Source: Pseudomonas sp. p1(2021b) (GTDB lineage Bacteria; Pseudomonadota; Gammaproteobacteria; Pseudomonadales; Pseudomonadaceae). Taken from it: 64,000 nt of DNA. The notes below the pieces were generated by a model. It saw nothing but the letters and a program-made list of their open reading frames with translations. It was not told the origin of the DNA and searched no databases. Below, in pieces: positions 32,823 through 42,498 of the stretch. How positions within the stretch are numbered: position 1 is the first letter of the stretch; every line of letters begins with the position of its first letter. The position numbers were made by a program, and so were the translations under genes. Location: positions 1,078,501 to 1,142,500 of the forward strand of contig NZ_CP083746.1 in the NCBI RefSeq assembly GCF_020151015.1, in the 5' to 3' direction.

Positions 32823-34967
32823 ATGATCAGCAACGAACTCAAAGCCACTATCCAGGGCGCCTATTCGCGTTTTCTCGAAGCCAAGAGCCTCAAGCCCCGC
32901 TACGGCCAGCGCCTGATGATCGCCGAAGTGGCCAAGGTCCTCGGCGACATCGCCTGTGACGACGAAGGGCGCCGTGCCGGTGAGCCCGCCGTGGTCGCGG
33001 TGGAGGCCGGTACCGGTACCGGCAAGACGGTCGCCTACAGCCTGGCCGCCATCCCGGCCGCCAAGGCAGCCGGCAAGCGCCTGGTGATCGCCACCGCCAC
33101 TGTCGCCCTGCAGGAGCAGATCGTCTTCAAGGACCTGCCCGACCTCATGCGCAGCAGCGGCCTGAACTTCAGCTTCGCCCTGGCCAAGGGCCGCGGACGC
33201 TACCTGTGCCTGTCCAAGCTCGACATCTTGCTGCAGGAAGGCCACGCCCAGTCGGCCACCGCCCAGCTCTTCGAGGAAGAGGGCTTTCGCATCGAGGTCG
33301 ATGAAAAGAGCCAGAAGCTGTTCAACAGCATGATCGAGAAGCTCGCCGGCAACCGCTGGGACGGCGACCGTGACAGCTGGCCCGAGGCGCTGGAGGACCA
33401 GGACTGGGCGCGCCTGACCACCGACCACAGCCAGTGCACCGGCCGCCATTGCCCGAACTTCCAGCAGTGCGTGTTCTACAAGGCCCGCGAGGGCATGGGC
33501 AAGGTCGACGTCATCGTCACCAACCACGACATGGTCCTGGCAGACCTGGCGCTGGGCGGCGGGGCTGTGTTGCCCGACCCGCGCGACACCCTGTACGTCT
33601 TCGACGAAGGCCACCACCTGCCCGACAAGGCCATCGGCCACTTCGCCCACTATTCGCGCCTGCGTTCCACTGCGGACTGGCTGGAGCAGACGGCCAAGAA
33701 CCTGACCAAGCTGCTGGCCCAGCACCCGTTGCCGGGCGACCTGGGCAAGCTGATCGAACAGGTGCCGGAGCTGGCGCGGGAAGTGCGCACCCAGCAGCAG
33801 TTCATGTTCACCCTGTGCGAGCAGGTGGCGGACTTCCGCCCCGGCGAGGACATGGAGGGCCGCGATCGCCCTCGCTACCGCTTCGAAGGCGGCGTGGTGC
33901 CGGAGCAGATCCGTGAAGTCGGCATCGAGCTTAAAAAAGGCTTCGCCCGCCTCAACGACCTGTTCACCCGTTTGGCCGACCTGCTCAAGGAAGGCATGGA
34001 TGGCGAGGTCAACATCGGCATCGCCAGCCACCAGGCCGAAGAATGGTACCCGCTGTTCGGCAGCCTGGTGACCCGTGCCCAGGGCAACTGGGAGCTGTGG
34101 ACCGCTTTCACCGCCGAAGATCCGGAAGACAGCCCGCCCATGGCCCGTTGGCTCACCCTGGCCGAAAGCGGTGCGCTGTTCGATATCGAAGTCAATGCCA
34201 GCCCCATCCTGGCGGCCGAGATGCTCCGGCGCAGCTTGTGGAACGTGGCCCATGGCGCCTTGGTGACCTCCGCGACCCTGACCGCGCTGGGCAAGTTCGA
34301 CCGCTTCCGCATGCGCTCGGGGCTGCCCCGCGACGCGGTCACCTGTGTGGTGCCCAGCCCCTTCGTGCATGGCGACGCTGGGCTGCTGCGGGTCCCTGAC
34401 CTGGGGGCCGACCCACGGGATGTGCCGGGCCACACCGCGGCGATCATTCGCGAACTGCCGAAGATGCTCGAGGAGGCCCGCGGTGCGTTGGTACTGTTCT
34501 CTTCGCGCAAGCAGATGCAGGACGTCTTCGACGGCCTGGACCGGGACTGGCGCAAGCTGGTGCTGATTCAGGGCAACCTGTCCAAGCAGGAAACCTTGAA
34601 CAAACACAAGGCGCGGGTGGACGATGGCCAGCACAGCGTGCTGTTCGGCCTGGCGAGCTTCGCCGAAGGGGTCGACCTGCCGGGTGCCTATTGCGAACAC
34701 GTGGTGATCGCCAAGATCCCGTTCGCCGTACCGGACGACCCGGTCGAAGCAGCACTGGCCGAGTGGATCGAGGCCCGTGGCGGCAACCCGTTCATGGAGA
34801 TCGCCGTGCCCGACGCCTCGCTGCGCCTGATCCAGGCCTGCGGTCGCTTGCTGCGGACCGAGCAGGATCGCGGCGTCATCACCTTGCTTGACCGCCGCCT
34901 GGTCACCCAGCGCTACGGCAAGGCTATCCTCAATGCGCTGCCGCCGTTCCGGCGAGAGATTTCCTGA
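32823..34967 (+). CDS. dinG: ATP-dependent DNA helicase DinG (Fe-S, XPD-like)
   Basis: 5'-3' DNA helicase that unwinds R-loops and forked DNA; 714 aa. Walker A EAGTGTGKTVAYS is near residue 65, the [4Fe-4S] cluster cysteines lie in a segment starting near residue 120 (RGRYLCLSKL) and continuing CTGRHCPNFQQCVFYKA near 205, the DEAH-type box reads VFDEGHHL, and motif VI is IQACGRLLRTEQDRG. The start MISNELKATIQGAY is standard. Many short antisense and shifted frames overlap it but have no family features. Confidence 0.96.
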   Translation: MISNELKATIQGAYSRFLEAKSLKPRYGQRLMIAEVAKVLGDIACDDEGRRAGEPAVVAVEAGTGTGKTVAYSLAAIPAAKAAGKRLVIATATVALQEQIVFKDLPDLMRSSGLNFSFALAKGRGRYLCLSKLDILLQEGHAQSATAQLFEEEGFRIEVDEKSQKLFNSMIEKLAGNRWDGDRDSWPEALEDQDWARLTTDHSQCTGRHCPNFQQCVFYKAREGMGKVDVIVTNHDMVLADLALGGGAVLPDPRDTLYVFDEGHHLPDKAIGHFAHYSRLRSTADWLEQTAKNLTKLLAQHPLPGDLGKLIEQVPELAREVRTQQQFMFTLCEQVADFRPGEDMEGRDRPRYRFEGGVVPEQIREVGIELKKGFARLNDLFTRLADLLKEGMDGEVNIGIASHQAEEWYPLFGSLVTRAQGNWELWTAFTAEDPEDSPPMARWLTLAESGALFDIEVNASPILAAEMLRRSLWNVAHGALVTSATLTALGKFDRFRMRSGLPRDAVTCVVPSPFVHGDAGLLRVPDLGADPRDVPGHTAAIIRELPKMLEEARGALVLFSSRKQMQDVFDGLDRDWRKLVLIQGNLSKQETLNKHKARVDDGQHSVLFGLASFAEGVDLPGAYCEHVVIAKIPFAVPDDPVEAALAEWIEARGGNPFMEIAVPDASLRLIQACGRLLRTEQDRGVITLLDRRLVTQRYGKAILNALPPFRREIS

Positions 34968-34969
34968 CG

Positions 34970-34992
34970 GGCGGAGCACGAAGCTCCGCCCC
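34970..34992 (+). terminator. Hairpin after dinG, possible terminator
   Basis: GGGCGGAGC-ACGAA-GCTCCGCCC, directly after the dinG stop; followed by CCCGTTG rather than a T run, so termination may be weak. Confidence 0.5.
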
Positions 34993-35046
34993 CGTTGTCT
35001 ATGACCTGTCGCGGGCCCCAGTGCCCTGAAGGAGAGCTGCAACCCT

Positions 35047-37293
35047 ATGATCCGCCGTACCCTGCCTGCCGTGTTTGCCCTGTTGCTCAGCCCGCCCTTG
35101 CTGGCTGGGCAGCAGACGTTGTTCAGCTTCGTGCGCCCGGCCTCCGTGGTCAACGTGACCACCGTCGATGCCCGTATGCCGCAGTACAACGCCGAGCAGA
35201 CCGCCGAGGGCGAGGTGCTGCGGCGCGTGGTGTTCGACCCCGTGCAACGGCCGACCTTGCGTCTGAGCCCGCAAAGTGGCGCCTGGGACTGGTCGGCTGG
35301 CCAAGCACTGACCTTGCGCCTGCAAAGCGCCATGGACTGGGCCTTGACGGTGGATGTCACGGTACAGAGCAGCGACGGGCGCACCCTGACCAGCCGGGTC
35401 GACCTGCCCGCGGGGCCTGCGCAGACGGTGATGGTGCCGCTGCAGGCGCGCTCGCCGTTGAGCCAGGGCATGCGCGCAGGGCCGCCCATGCCATGGGTAT
35501 ACGAAGGGCAGCGCCTGTTGCTGGCCAGCAGCGCCGGGGACATTGACCTCAAGCAGGTAGTTGCCGTCAGCCTGAGCATTCCCAACCCCAAGGTCGCCCA
35601 GAGCCTGCTCATCGAGAAGGTCGGCATCCAGGATGACGACCAGGCGTTCAAGGCCGCCTACGAAGGCTTGCTCGATGCCTATGGCCAGTCGACGCGAGGG
35701 CGCTGGCCGGAAAAAATCACCCGCGACGAACAGCTCAAGGCTGCCGACAGCCGTGAGCAACAACAGCTCAAGGGCTGGCTCGCCGAGCGTGGCAAATTCA
35801 AGCTGGATGCCTATGGCGGCCTGCTGGCCGGGCCTGCATTCGAAGCCAAGGGCTTCTTCCGCACCGAGAAGCGCGACGGTCGCTGGTACCTGGTCACCCC
35901 GGATGGCCATCCTTTCTATTCGCTGGGTGTCAATGCCGTGGCCGTCGACGGCGGGCGAACCTATGTGCAAGGCCGCGAGGGGATGTTCAAGGCCTTGCCG
36001 AGCGAGGGCGAGCCGCTGGCTGCCTTCTACGGCCAGGGCAACAACGACGATGGCAATGCTTCGTCCCAGGGGCGCAACTTCAAGCAGGGCCGCTGGTTCG
36101 ACTTCTATGCCGCGAACCTGCAACGCACCTACGGCCAGCCGTGCCCGGCAAGCCCCCAGGGCCAGCCGGCGCCCGCCTGCCCGCCAGCGACGCTGGATGC
36201 CCCCCGGTGGCAGGGGCATGCCCTGGATCGCCTGCAGGCCTGGGGTTTCAATACCCTGGGCAACTGGAGCGACCCGGCCCTGGGGCAGGCCCGGCGGGTG
36301 CCCTACACCTTGCCGCTGTCGATCGTCGGCGACTACACCAGCATCAGCACCGGCATGGACTGGTGGGGACGCATGCCCGACCCGTTCGATCCGCGTTTCG
36401 CCATGGCCACCGAGCGCGCCGTGGCCATCGCCGCCCGTGACCACCGTGACGACCCCTGGCTGATCGGCTACTTCGCCGACAACGAACTGGCCTGGGCCGC
36501 GCCCGGTGATGACCCCAAGGCCCGCTACGGCCTGGCCTACGGCACCCTGCGCCTGACCACCGACGTACCTGCCAAACGCGCCTTCCTCAAGCAGTTGCGC
36601 GACAAGTACCGCAACCAGCAAGGGCTGTCCAAGGCCTGGGGGATCGACCTGCAGGCCTGGGAACTGATGGAGGACCCGGGCTTCGAAGCGCCATTGCCCA
36701 GTCCCGAGCACCCTGAAATCGAGCGTGACTATCAGCATTTCCAGCAGGTGTTCGCCGAGACCTACTTCAAGACCATTTCCGATGCCTTGAAATGGCACGC
36801 CCCCAACCACCTGCTGCTGGGTGGTCGTTACGCGGTCAGCACGCCGGAGGCGGTCAAGGCCTGCGCCGAGTTCTGTGACGTGCTGAGCTTCAATTTCTAC
36901 ACCCTCAAGCCTGAAGACGGTTACGACTTCGCTCGTCTGGCCGAGCTGGACAAGCCGGTGCTGGTGTCGGAGTTCCAGTTCGGTTCCCGTGACCGTGGGC
37001 CGTTCTGGCCAGGGCCGCTGGAAGTCGCCCGCGAAGAGGACCGTGGGCCTGCCTACGGCAACTTCCTCAAAGCGGCCCTGGCCCAGCCGATGATCGTCGG
37101 GGCGCACTGGTTCCAATACCTCGACCAGCCGGCCACCGGCCGTCTGCTGGACGGCGAGAATGGGCACCTGGGCCTGGTGGCCATCACCGATGTCCCCTAT
37201 GCCGGATTCGTGGAGGCGGTGCGCAAGAGCAACCTGCAGGCCATGGACCAGCTGCGCAAGGCGCTGGAGCAACAGCAGCCGGCGCAACGCTGA
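35047..37293 (+). CDS. Secreted GH50-like glycoside hydrolase (annotated elsewhere as beta-agarase)
   Basis: 748 aa with a signal peptide (RRTLPAVFALLLSPPLLAG). An N-terminal beta-sandwich region of about 180 residues (carbohydrate-binding like) precedes a TIM-barrel with KGFFRTEKRDGRWYLVTPDG, where VTPDGHPFYSLGVNAV is typical of GH50. The putative acid/base Glu is in GYFADNELAWAAPG and the nucleophile Glu in VLVSEFQFGSRD. GH50 enzymes are best known as beta-agarases; a soil pseudomonad may use it on a different galactose-containing polymer. Followed by a REP; no sugar transporter or regulator gene is adjacent. Confidence 0.8.
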   Translation: MIRRTLPAVFALLLSPPLLAGQQTLFSFVRPASVVNVTTVDARMPQYNAEQTAEGEVLRRVVFDPVQRPTLRLSPQSGAWDWSAGQALTLRLQSAMDWALTVDVTVQSSDGRTLTSRVDLPAGPAQTVMVPLQARSPLSQGMRAGPPMPWVYEGQRLLLASSAGDIDLKQVVAVSLSIPNPKVAQSLLIEKVGIQDDDQAFKAAYEGLLDAYGQSTRGRWPEKITRDEQLKAADSREQQQLKGWLAERGKFKLDAYGGLLAGPAFEAKGFFRTEKRDGRWYLVTPDGHPFYSLGVNAVAVDGGRTYVQGREGMFKALPSEGEPLAAFYGQGNNDDGNASSQGRNFKQGRWFDFYAANLQRTYGQPCPASPQGQPAPACPPATLDAPRWQGHALDRLQAWGFNTLGNWSDPALGQARRVPYTLPLSIVGDYTSISTGMDWWGRMPDPFDPRFAMATERAVAIAARDHRDDPWLIGYFADNELAWAAPGDDPKARYGLAYGTLRLTTDVPAKRAFLKQLRDKYRNQQGLSKAWGIDLQAWELMEDPGFEAPLPSPEHPEIERDYQHFQQVFAETYFKTISDALKWHAPNHLLLGGRYAVSTPEAVKACAEFCDVLSFNFYTLKPEDGYDFARLAELDKPVLVSEFQFGSRDRGPFWPGPLEVAREEDRGPAYGNFLKAALAQPMIVGAHWFQYLDQPATGRLLDGENGHLGLVAITDVPYAGFVEAVRKSNLQAMDQLRKALEQQQPAQR

Positions 37294-37308
37294 ACACGGC
37301 GCAGCCCC

Positions 37309-37335
37309 TTGTAGGAGGGGCTTGCTCCGCAATAA
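37309..37335. repeat. Degenerate REP element
   Basis: CTTGTAGGAGGGGCTTGCTC then CGC, a REP with a GGGGCTTGCTCC core; intergenic between the GH50 and EstB-like genes. Confidence 0.6.
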
Positions 37336-37452
37336 GGGCAGACACTGGCCTGCCATCACGCACGACCATCCGGCCACATTCAGTTTGCAAATCGGCCAAC
37401 TACTGGAACAATGCACGACTTTGTTGAGAAAAGTCGTACGGAGAGCGGTCGG

Positions 37453-38598
37453 GTGCAGATTCAGGGTCACTATGAGCTGAAGTTCGAGGCGGTGCGCGAG
37501 GCCTTCGCCGCGTTGTTCGACGATGCCCAGGAACGGGGTGCGGCGTTGTGCATCCAGGTCGGCGGCGAAACCGTGGTCGACCTGTGGGCCGGTAGCGCCG
37601 ACAAGGACGGACGGGAAGCCTGGCACAGCGACACCATTGCCAACCTGTTCTCCTGCACCAAGACCTTCACCGCCGTGACGGCCTTGCAACTGGTGGGCGA
37701 GGGCAAGCTGGCCCTGGACGCCCCCGTGGCCCGCTACTGGCCTGAATTCGCCCAGGCCGGAAAAGAGGCCGTGACCCTGCGCCAACTGCTCAGCCACCGT
37801 GCCGGCCTGCCGGCTATCCGTGAGCTGCTGCCGGCCGAGGCGCTGTACGACTGGCAGGCCATGGTCGATGCCCTGGCGGCCGAGGCGCCCTGGTGGGAGC
37901 CCGGTACCGAGCATGGCTATGCCGCCATCACCTACGGCTGGCTGATCGGCGAGCTGATCCGCCGCGCCGATGGACGCGGCCCGGGCGAATCCATCGTGGC
38001 GCGTACCGCCCGGCCCTTGGGCCTGGACTTCCATGTGGGTCTGGCCGACGAAGAGTTCCACCGCGTGGCACACATCGCCCGTGGCAAGGGCAACCCCGGC
38101 GATGCTGCCGCCCAGCGCTTGCTGCAGGTCACCCTGCGCGAGCCCGAGGCCCTGTCGACCCGGGCGTTCACCAACCCGCCGGCCATCCTCACCAGCACCA
38201 ACAAGCCCGAATGGCGGCGCATGCAGCAACCGGCGGCCAATGGCCATGGCAATGCCCGTAGCCTGGCGGGCTTCTATGCCGGCCTGCTCGATGGCAGCTT
38301 GCTGGAGTCGGAGCTGCTCGATGAATTGACGCGTGAACACAGCCTTGGCCAGGACCGCACCCTGTTGACCCAGACCCGCTTCGGCCTGGGCTGCATGCTC
38401 GACCAGCCCGACGTGGCCAATGCCACCTTCGGCCTGGGGCCGCGTGCCTTCGGTCACCCGGGAGCCGGTGGTTCGGTCGGGTTCGCCGACCCGGAGCACG
38501 ACGTGGCCTTCGGTTTCGTCACCAATACCCTTGGCCCCTATGTATTGATGGACCCTCGGGCCCAGAAACTGGTACGCGTCCTTGCCAGTTGCCTTTGA
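37453..38598 (+). CDS. EstB-like serine hydrolase/esterase (class C beta-lactamase fold)
   Basis: 381 aa from the GTG at 37453 (MQIQGHYELKFEAVREAFAA), which has GGAG about nine bases upstream; an ATG at 37411 would add 14 residues without a good site. The nucleophile motif SxxK is S67-C-T-K70 (NLFSCTKTFT). The Tyr motif is in EHGYAAITYGW and a C-terminal HPGAGGSVGFADPEHDVAFG replaces the KTG box. This fits EstB-type esterases with a beta-lactamase fold, which hydrolyse short esters and lack a signal peptide. Substrate unknown. Confidence 0.85.
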   Translation: MQIQGHYELKFEAVREAFAALFDDAQERGAALCIQVGGETVVDLWAGSADKDGREAWHSDTIANLFSCTKTFTAVTALQLVGEGKLALDAPVARYWPEFAQAGKEAVTLRQLLSHRAGLPAIRELLPAEALYDWQAMVDALAAEAPWWEPGTEHGYAAITYGWLIGELIRRADGRGPGESIVARTARPLGLDFHVGLADEEFHRVAHIARGKGNPGDAAAQRLLQVTLREPEALSTRAFTNPPAILTSTNKPEWRRMQQPAANGHGNARSLAGFYAGLLDGSLLESELLDELTREHSLGQDRTLLTQTRFGLGCMLDQPDVANATFGLGPRAFGHPGAGGSVGFADPEHDVAFGFVTNTLGPYVLMDPRAQKLVRVLASCL

Positions 38599-38697
38599 TC
38601 GGGTAATGCGGGTATTGCCCGGACCCTTTGACTATCCTCAATGCCAACGCCTGGTGTGTGTGGGCAAAATCTCTTTCTAATTCATGGTGTATCGCTG

Positions 38698-39660
38698 ATG
38701 TCTTCACATAAAACCTTAGCACTCGCCCTGTGCCTGGCCGCGACCGGTTGCGCCCAGCACTCGCAGAACGCGTCGAGCGACGCGGGCCTCAACTGGTGGC
38801 CCTTCGGCTCGGACAAAGTCGCCGAGCAGGAAGTGAAGGAGGCCGTGACCGAGAAGGTGGCCAAGGCCGACGCCAAGTCCGAAAGCTCCAGCCGCTGGTG
38901 GTGGCCGTTCGGCGGTGACGATAAGCAGGCCAAGGGCCCGGTGGTGCCGAAGATCGACCAGAAGGCCACCCAGGCTTGGCTGGACGAGTACGAGCCCAAG
39001 GTGCGCGAAGCGATCAAGGGCAGCAAGTTCGAGCTCGAACGCCGTGACAACGTGTTGGCGGTGACCATCCCGGTGGATGGTTCGTACAACCCGGACCGCC
39101 CGAACATGCTGCTGCCGATGACCCTGGGCCCGATCACCCGCGTGGCCAAGACCGTCGAAACGGACCCAAAGACCGCCGTGCTGGTGCTGGGCCATGCCGA
39201 CACCAGCGGCGCCGCCGCTGCCAACCAGAAGCTCAGCCTCGAGCGCGCCGCCTCGGTGTCGGCGATCTTCCGCCTCAGCGGCCTGCAGCGTGACCGCCTG
39301 ACCCTCAAGGGCATGGGCTCGGTTATGCCTCGTGCCGCCAACGACAGCGCTGAAGGTCGCGCCCTTAACCGCCGCGTGGAAATGTTGCTGACCCCGCAGA
39401 ACACCATGGTTGCGCTGCTGGCCAAGTACCAGCAGGCTGCCCCGGCCCCGGCCCCGGCGCCGGCCTCGATGGTCGCAGTCCAGGACAAGGCACCTGCTGC
39501 CAAGCCAGCAGCGAAGGCTGCGGCCAAGCCAGCGGCGAAAAAAGCCACCGCCAAGGCCAAGGCGCCGGCCAAGACCACTGCGAAGAAGAAGGCCACGGCA
39601 AAACCGGCAGCCAAGAAGGCCACCACCGAGAAGAAAGTGGCTTCTGCCAAGACCAACTGA
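38698..39660 (+). CDS. OmpA-family lipoprotein with histone-H1-like Lys/Ala tail
   Basis: 320 aa. Lipobox AATGCAQ near residue 17 follows MSSHKTLALALCLAATGC. Then come two WWPFG blocks (NWWPFGSD; RWWWPFGGDD), a linker, and an OmpA domain (LVLGHADTSGAAAANQKLSL near residue 165; LNRRVEML). The last about 70 residues are KPAAKAAAKPAAKKATAKAK-type repeats, very basic and low-complexity, like the AlgP/histone-H1-like tails of pseudomonads. A basic tail on a periplasmic lipoprotein could bind LPS, peptidoglycan or DNA. The ATG at 38698 is chosen for the signal sequence. pdxH follows after 19 bp. Confidence 0.88.
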   Translation: MSSHKTLALALCLAATGCAQHSQNASSDAGLNWWPFGSDKVAEQEVKEAVTEKVAKADAKSESSSRWWWPFGGDDKQAKGPVVPKIDQKATQAWLDEYEPKVREAIKGSKFELERRDNVLAVTIPVDGSYNPDRPNMLLPMTLGPITRVAKTVETDPKTAVLVLGHADTSGAAAANQKLSLERAASVSAIFRLSGLQRDRLTLKGMGSVMPRAANDSAEGRALNRRVEMLLTPQNTMVALLAKYQQAAPAPAPAPASMVAVQDKAPAAKPAAKAAAKPAAKKATAKAKAPAKTTAKKKATAKPAAKKATTEKKVASAKTN

Positions 39661-39679
39661 CCGTTAAGGATACGCTGTC

Positions 39680-40327
39680 ATGACCCAGTCCCTGGCCGAT
39701 ATGCGCCGCGACTACACCCGCGATGGCCTGACCGAAGACCAGGCCCCGGGAGAGCCGTTCGCCCTGTTCCACCAATGGTTCGGCGAGGCAGTGAAGACCG
39801 AGCAGGCGCCGGTGGAGGCCAATGCCATGACGCTCGCCACCGTCGATGGCGAAGGTCGCCCGCATTGCCGGGTGCTGCTGCTCAAGGGGCTCGACGAGCG
39901 TGGTTTCACCTTCTTCACCAATTACGACAGCGCCAAGGGCCAGCATCTGCTGGCCAACCCTTTTGCCGCCATGACGTTCTTCTGGCCGGCACTGGAGCGC
40001 CAGGTGCGGATCGAAGGGCGGGTGGAAAAGGTCACGGCCAAGGAGTCCGACGACTATTACCAGGTACGCCCGCTGGGCAGCCGCCTGGGGGCCTGGGCCT
40101 CGCCCCAGAGCCGGGTCATCGCCGGTCGTGAGGAGCTCGAAGGGCTGGTCAAGGCCACCGAGGCGCGCTTCTCCGATAGCCAACCCCATTGCCCCGAGCA
40201 TTGGGGCGGGTACCGCCTGCTGCCTGAGCGCATCGAGTTCTGGCAAGGGCGCGCCAGCCGGCTACACGACCGCCTGAACTACCGCAAGCTGGACGGCCAG
40301 TGGCTGCGTGAGCGCCTGGCGCCTTAA
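39680..40327 (+). CDS. pdxH: Pyridoxamine 5'-phosphate oxidase
   Basis: FMN enzyme that makes pyridoxal 5'-phosphate; 215 aa. Characteristic are [24 protein letters not shown], the FMN site [13 protein letters not shown], the [20 protein letters not shown] stretch, and the C-terminal [13 protein letters not shown]. It has a clear start ([17 protein letters not shown]) with AAGGATACG upstream. It may be co-transcribed with the preceding lipoprotein gene because of the 19-bp gap. Confidence 0.97.
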   Translation: MTQSLADMRRDYTRDGLTEDQAPGEPFALFHQWFGEAVKTEQAPVEANAMTLATVDGEGRPHCRVLLLKGLDERGFTFFTNYDSAKGQHLLANPFAAMTFFWPALERQVRIEGRVEKVTAKESDDYYQVRPLGSRLGAWASPQSRVIAGREELEGLVKATEARFSDSQPHCPEHWGGYRLLPERIEFWQGRASRLHDRLNYRKLDGQWLRERLAP

Positions 40328-40437
40328 CGTTGGTAAGCTGTATCAACGCTGAATAAACACAGTTTTATAACGTATGTGTCGTGACAGTCGTCAACGCACG
40401 GGGTCTAATGGACACCTGACTTATGGAGAGTTTTCCC

Positions 40438-40902
40438 ATGCGTAAATCCGTTTTGCTGGTGGCCAGCTTCACCACCCTGTCGCTGTTGCTCGGCGGTTGT
40501 GCGTCGAACCTGTCCGGTGACAGCTATTCCCGAGACGAGGCCCGCCGTGTACAGACCGTGCGCATGGGCACCATCGAATCCCTGCGCCCTGTGAAGATCG
40601 AGGGCACCAAGACCCCGATCGGCGGCGGTGCAGGTGCCGTGGTCGGTGGTGTGGCCGGTAGCGCCATCGGTGGCGGTCGCGGCAGCATCGTTGCCGCGGT
40701 GATCGGCGCTGTTGCTGGCGGCCTGGCAGGTTCCGCTGCCGAGGAAGGCCTGACCCGTACCCAGGGCGTGGAGATCACCGTACGTGAAGACGATGGCAGC
40801 ATGCGCGCCTATGTGCAGCAAGTGCAGCAGAACGAGATCTTCCGTGTCGGCGAGCGTGTTCGCATCCTGACGGTCGATGGCACCAGCCGCGTCACCCACT
40901 GA
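40438..40902 (+). CDS. Glycine-zipper outer-membrane lipoprotein (Rick_17kDa/SlyB-like)
   Basis: 154 aa. Lipobox LGGC (LSLLLGGCASN). A Gly-zipper 2TM segment spans about residues 65-100 (GGGAGAVVGGVAGSAIGGG; IGAVAGGLAGSAAEEG), followed by a beta-rich C-terminal domain (VEITVREDDGSMRAYVQQVQ). This resembles SlyB/PcpA type surface lipoproteins. The start at 40438 (MRKSVLLVASF) has TATGGAGAG upstream; an ATG at 40423 is in frame but lacks a site. It ends at a strong terminator. Confidence 0.88.
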   Translation: MRKSVLLVASFTTLSLLLGGCASNLSGDSYSRDEARRVQTVRMGTIESLRPVKIEGTKTPIGGGAGAVVGGVAGSAIGGGRGSIVAAVIGAVAGGLAGSAAEEGLTRTQGVEITVREDDGSMRAYVQQVQQNEIFRVGERVRILTVDGTSRVTH

Positions 40903-40912
40903 TCGGCGCAGG

Positions 40913-40957
40913 CAACAAAAACCCCGACACGGCCCAGGCCGGTCGGGGTTTTTTGTT
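40913..40957. terminator. Bidirectional terminator between the lipoprotein gene and nhaA
   Basis: ACCCCGAC (40921-40928) and GTCGGGGT (40942-40949) with A run before and T run after; works for both convergent genes. Confidence 0.88.
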
Positions 40958-40967
40958 GCCTGGGCGG

Positions 40968-42161
40968 TCAGTTGCCCGGCGACTTGCGACTGGCCATCGC
41001 GGTGATCCCATAGCCAATCAGCGCGGCGAACAGCGAGCCGGTGAGAATGCCCATGCGGTCCATGCCGGCGAAGTCGCTGGCGCCGGGCACGAAGGCCAGG
41101 GAGCCGACGAACAGGCTCATGGTGAAGCCGATGCCGCAAAGAACGGCCACGCCCAGCACCTGCCCCCAGTTCGCACCCGTGGGCAGTGCGGCCAGGCGCA
41201 GCTTGACGGCGATCCAGGTCAGGCCGAACACACCGACCGTCTTGCCCAGCAGCAGGCCGATGGCGATGCCCATGGGCACCGGGTGGGTGAAGCTGTCCAC
41301 GGTCATGCCAGCCAGGGATACACCGGCGTTGGCGAAGGCGAACAAGGGCAGGATGGCATAGGCGACCCAGGGGTGCAGGGCGTGTTCGAGGCGCAGCAGG
41401 GGCGACGGCTCGGCATGCTGGGTGCGCAGAGGAATGCACAGCGCCAGGGCGACACCCGCCAGGGTCGCATGCACACCGCTCTTGAGCACGCAGACCCACA
41501 GCACAAGGCCCACCAGCAGGTAGGGCGCCAGCTTCACCACGCCGAGCCGGTTCATGGCCAGCAGCGCCAGCAGGCACGCCCCGGCCAGCATCAACGACAG
41601 GCTCGACAGGCTGCCGGAGTAGAACAGGGCGATGATGACGATGGCGCCCAGGTCATCGATGATCGCCAGGGTCATCAGGAACAGCTTCAATGACACCGGC
41701 ACCCGCTTGCCGAGCAGTGCCAGCACGCCCAGGGCGAAGGCGATATCGGTGGCGGTGGGAATGGCCCAGCCGGCGATGGCGGCGGGGTTGTCGCGGTTGA
41801 TGTACCAATAGATCAATGCCGGCACCAGCATGCCGCCGATAGCGGCGGTGGCAGGCAGCACCACCTGCGACGGCTTGGACAGGTGGCCTTCGACGATCTC
41901 ACGCTTGACCTCCAGCCCGATCAGCAGGAAGAACAGCGCCATCAGGCCATCGTTGATCCACAACAGCAGTGGCTTGGCGATCTGCAAGGTGCCGACCTGG
42001 ACCGCGACCGGCACATCGAGCAGCCCGCCATAGAGGTAGGCAAGCGGGGAGTTGTTGATGATCAACGCAAGTACGGCAGCGGCGATCAGCAACAGGCCTC
42101 CGGCGGCTTCCAGCTGGAGGAAACGGGAAATAAGGTTACGCACGGCCAAACGGGTCTCCAT
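40968..42161 (-). CDS. nhaA: Na+/H+ antiporter NhaA
   Basis: Inner-membrane antiporter exporting Na+ in exchange for protons; 397 aa with about twelve helices. The ion-binding aspartate pair is in [20 protein letters not shown], and the [15 protein letters not shown] stretch carries a further conserved Asp. The N-terminus ([20 protein letters not shown]) and C-terminal [14 protein letters not shown] are family-like. ATG at 42161 ([14 protein letters not shown]). Ends at the shared terminator. Confidence 0.95.
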   Translation of the reverse strand: METRLAVRNLISRFLQLEAAGGLLLIAAAVLALIINNSPLAYLYGGLLDVPVAVQVGTLQIAKPLLLWINDGLMALFFLLIGLEVKREIVEGHLSKPSQVVLPATAAIGGMLVPALIYWYINRDNPAAIAGWAIPTATDIAFALGVLALLGKRVPVSLKLFLMTLAIIDDLGAIVIIALFYSGSLSSLSLMLAGACLLALLAMNRLGVVKLAPYLLVGLVLWVCVLKSGVHATLAGVALALCIPLRTQHAEPSPLLRLEHALHPWVAYAILPLFAFANAGVSLAGMTVDSFTHPVPMGIAIGLLLGKTVGVFGLTWIAVKLRLAALPTGANWGQVLGVAVLCGIGFTMSLFVGSLAFVPGASDFAGMDRMGILTGSLFAALIGYGITAMASRKSPGN

Positions 42162-42317
42162 GAGCAGGTTTGGTGTTGAAAAAGATAAACCCTAGCGCAC
42201 CGGCTTTGAAATCCAGATGCCCAGCGCTTTTGTCATAGGTTTTTACTGCCCGGCTCGCGAAGCCTAGAGAACTCTGGGACAGGTGATGAGGGGGATTTTC
42301 TGATTTCTTGCGTGGTT

Positions 42318-42468
42318 TTGTAGGAACGGGCTTGCCTCGCGATCAAGGCGAAGCCCTTGCCAGGCCACAGTGATATCGGGCCGGGCCTAATAGCGGGACA
42401 AGTCGGACCGCCGCACCGCCGCTCCTATAGAGGCCGCAACACCAAATAGTTATGCGTTGTTCCATGAG
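42318..42468. repeat. REP pair and composite repeat unit downstream of the FAD oxidoreductase gene
   Basis: Intergenic region 42162-42498 has no gene. It holds a type A REP (TGTAGGAACGGGCTTGCCTC from 42319), its degenerate mate (GCGGGACAAGTCGGACCGCC), then AGTTATGCGTTGTT (42448-42461) running into GAGGAGCGGGTT. The same 14-mer, reverse-complemented, recurs at 45008-45021 in a second composite repeat. Confidence 0.75.
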
Positions 42469-42498
42469 GAGCGGGTTGCATGTTCGATGGCCAGGTAT

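Noticed and set aside
32526..35651. Open frame of about 1040 codons on the minus strand
   Set aside because: It is antisense to dinG and the start of the GH50 gene. It has no family motif and its composition is what GC-rich codon bias produces on the opposite strand.
34999..38499. Open frame of about 1160 codons on the minus strand
   Set aside because: Antisense to the GH50 and EstB-like genes, both of which have catalytic motifs, signal or ribosome sites. A shadow frame.
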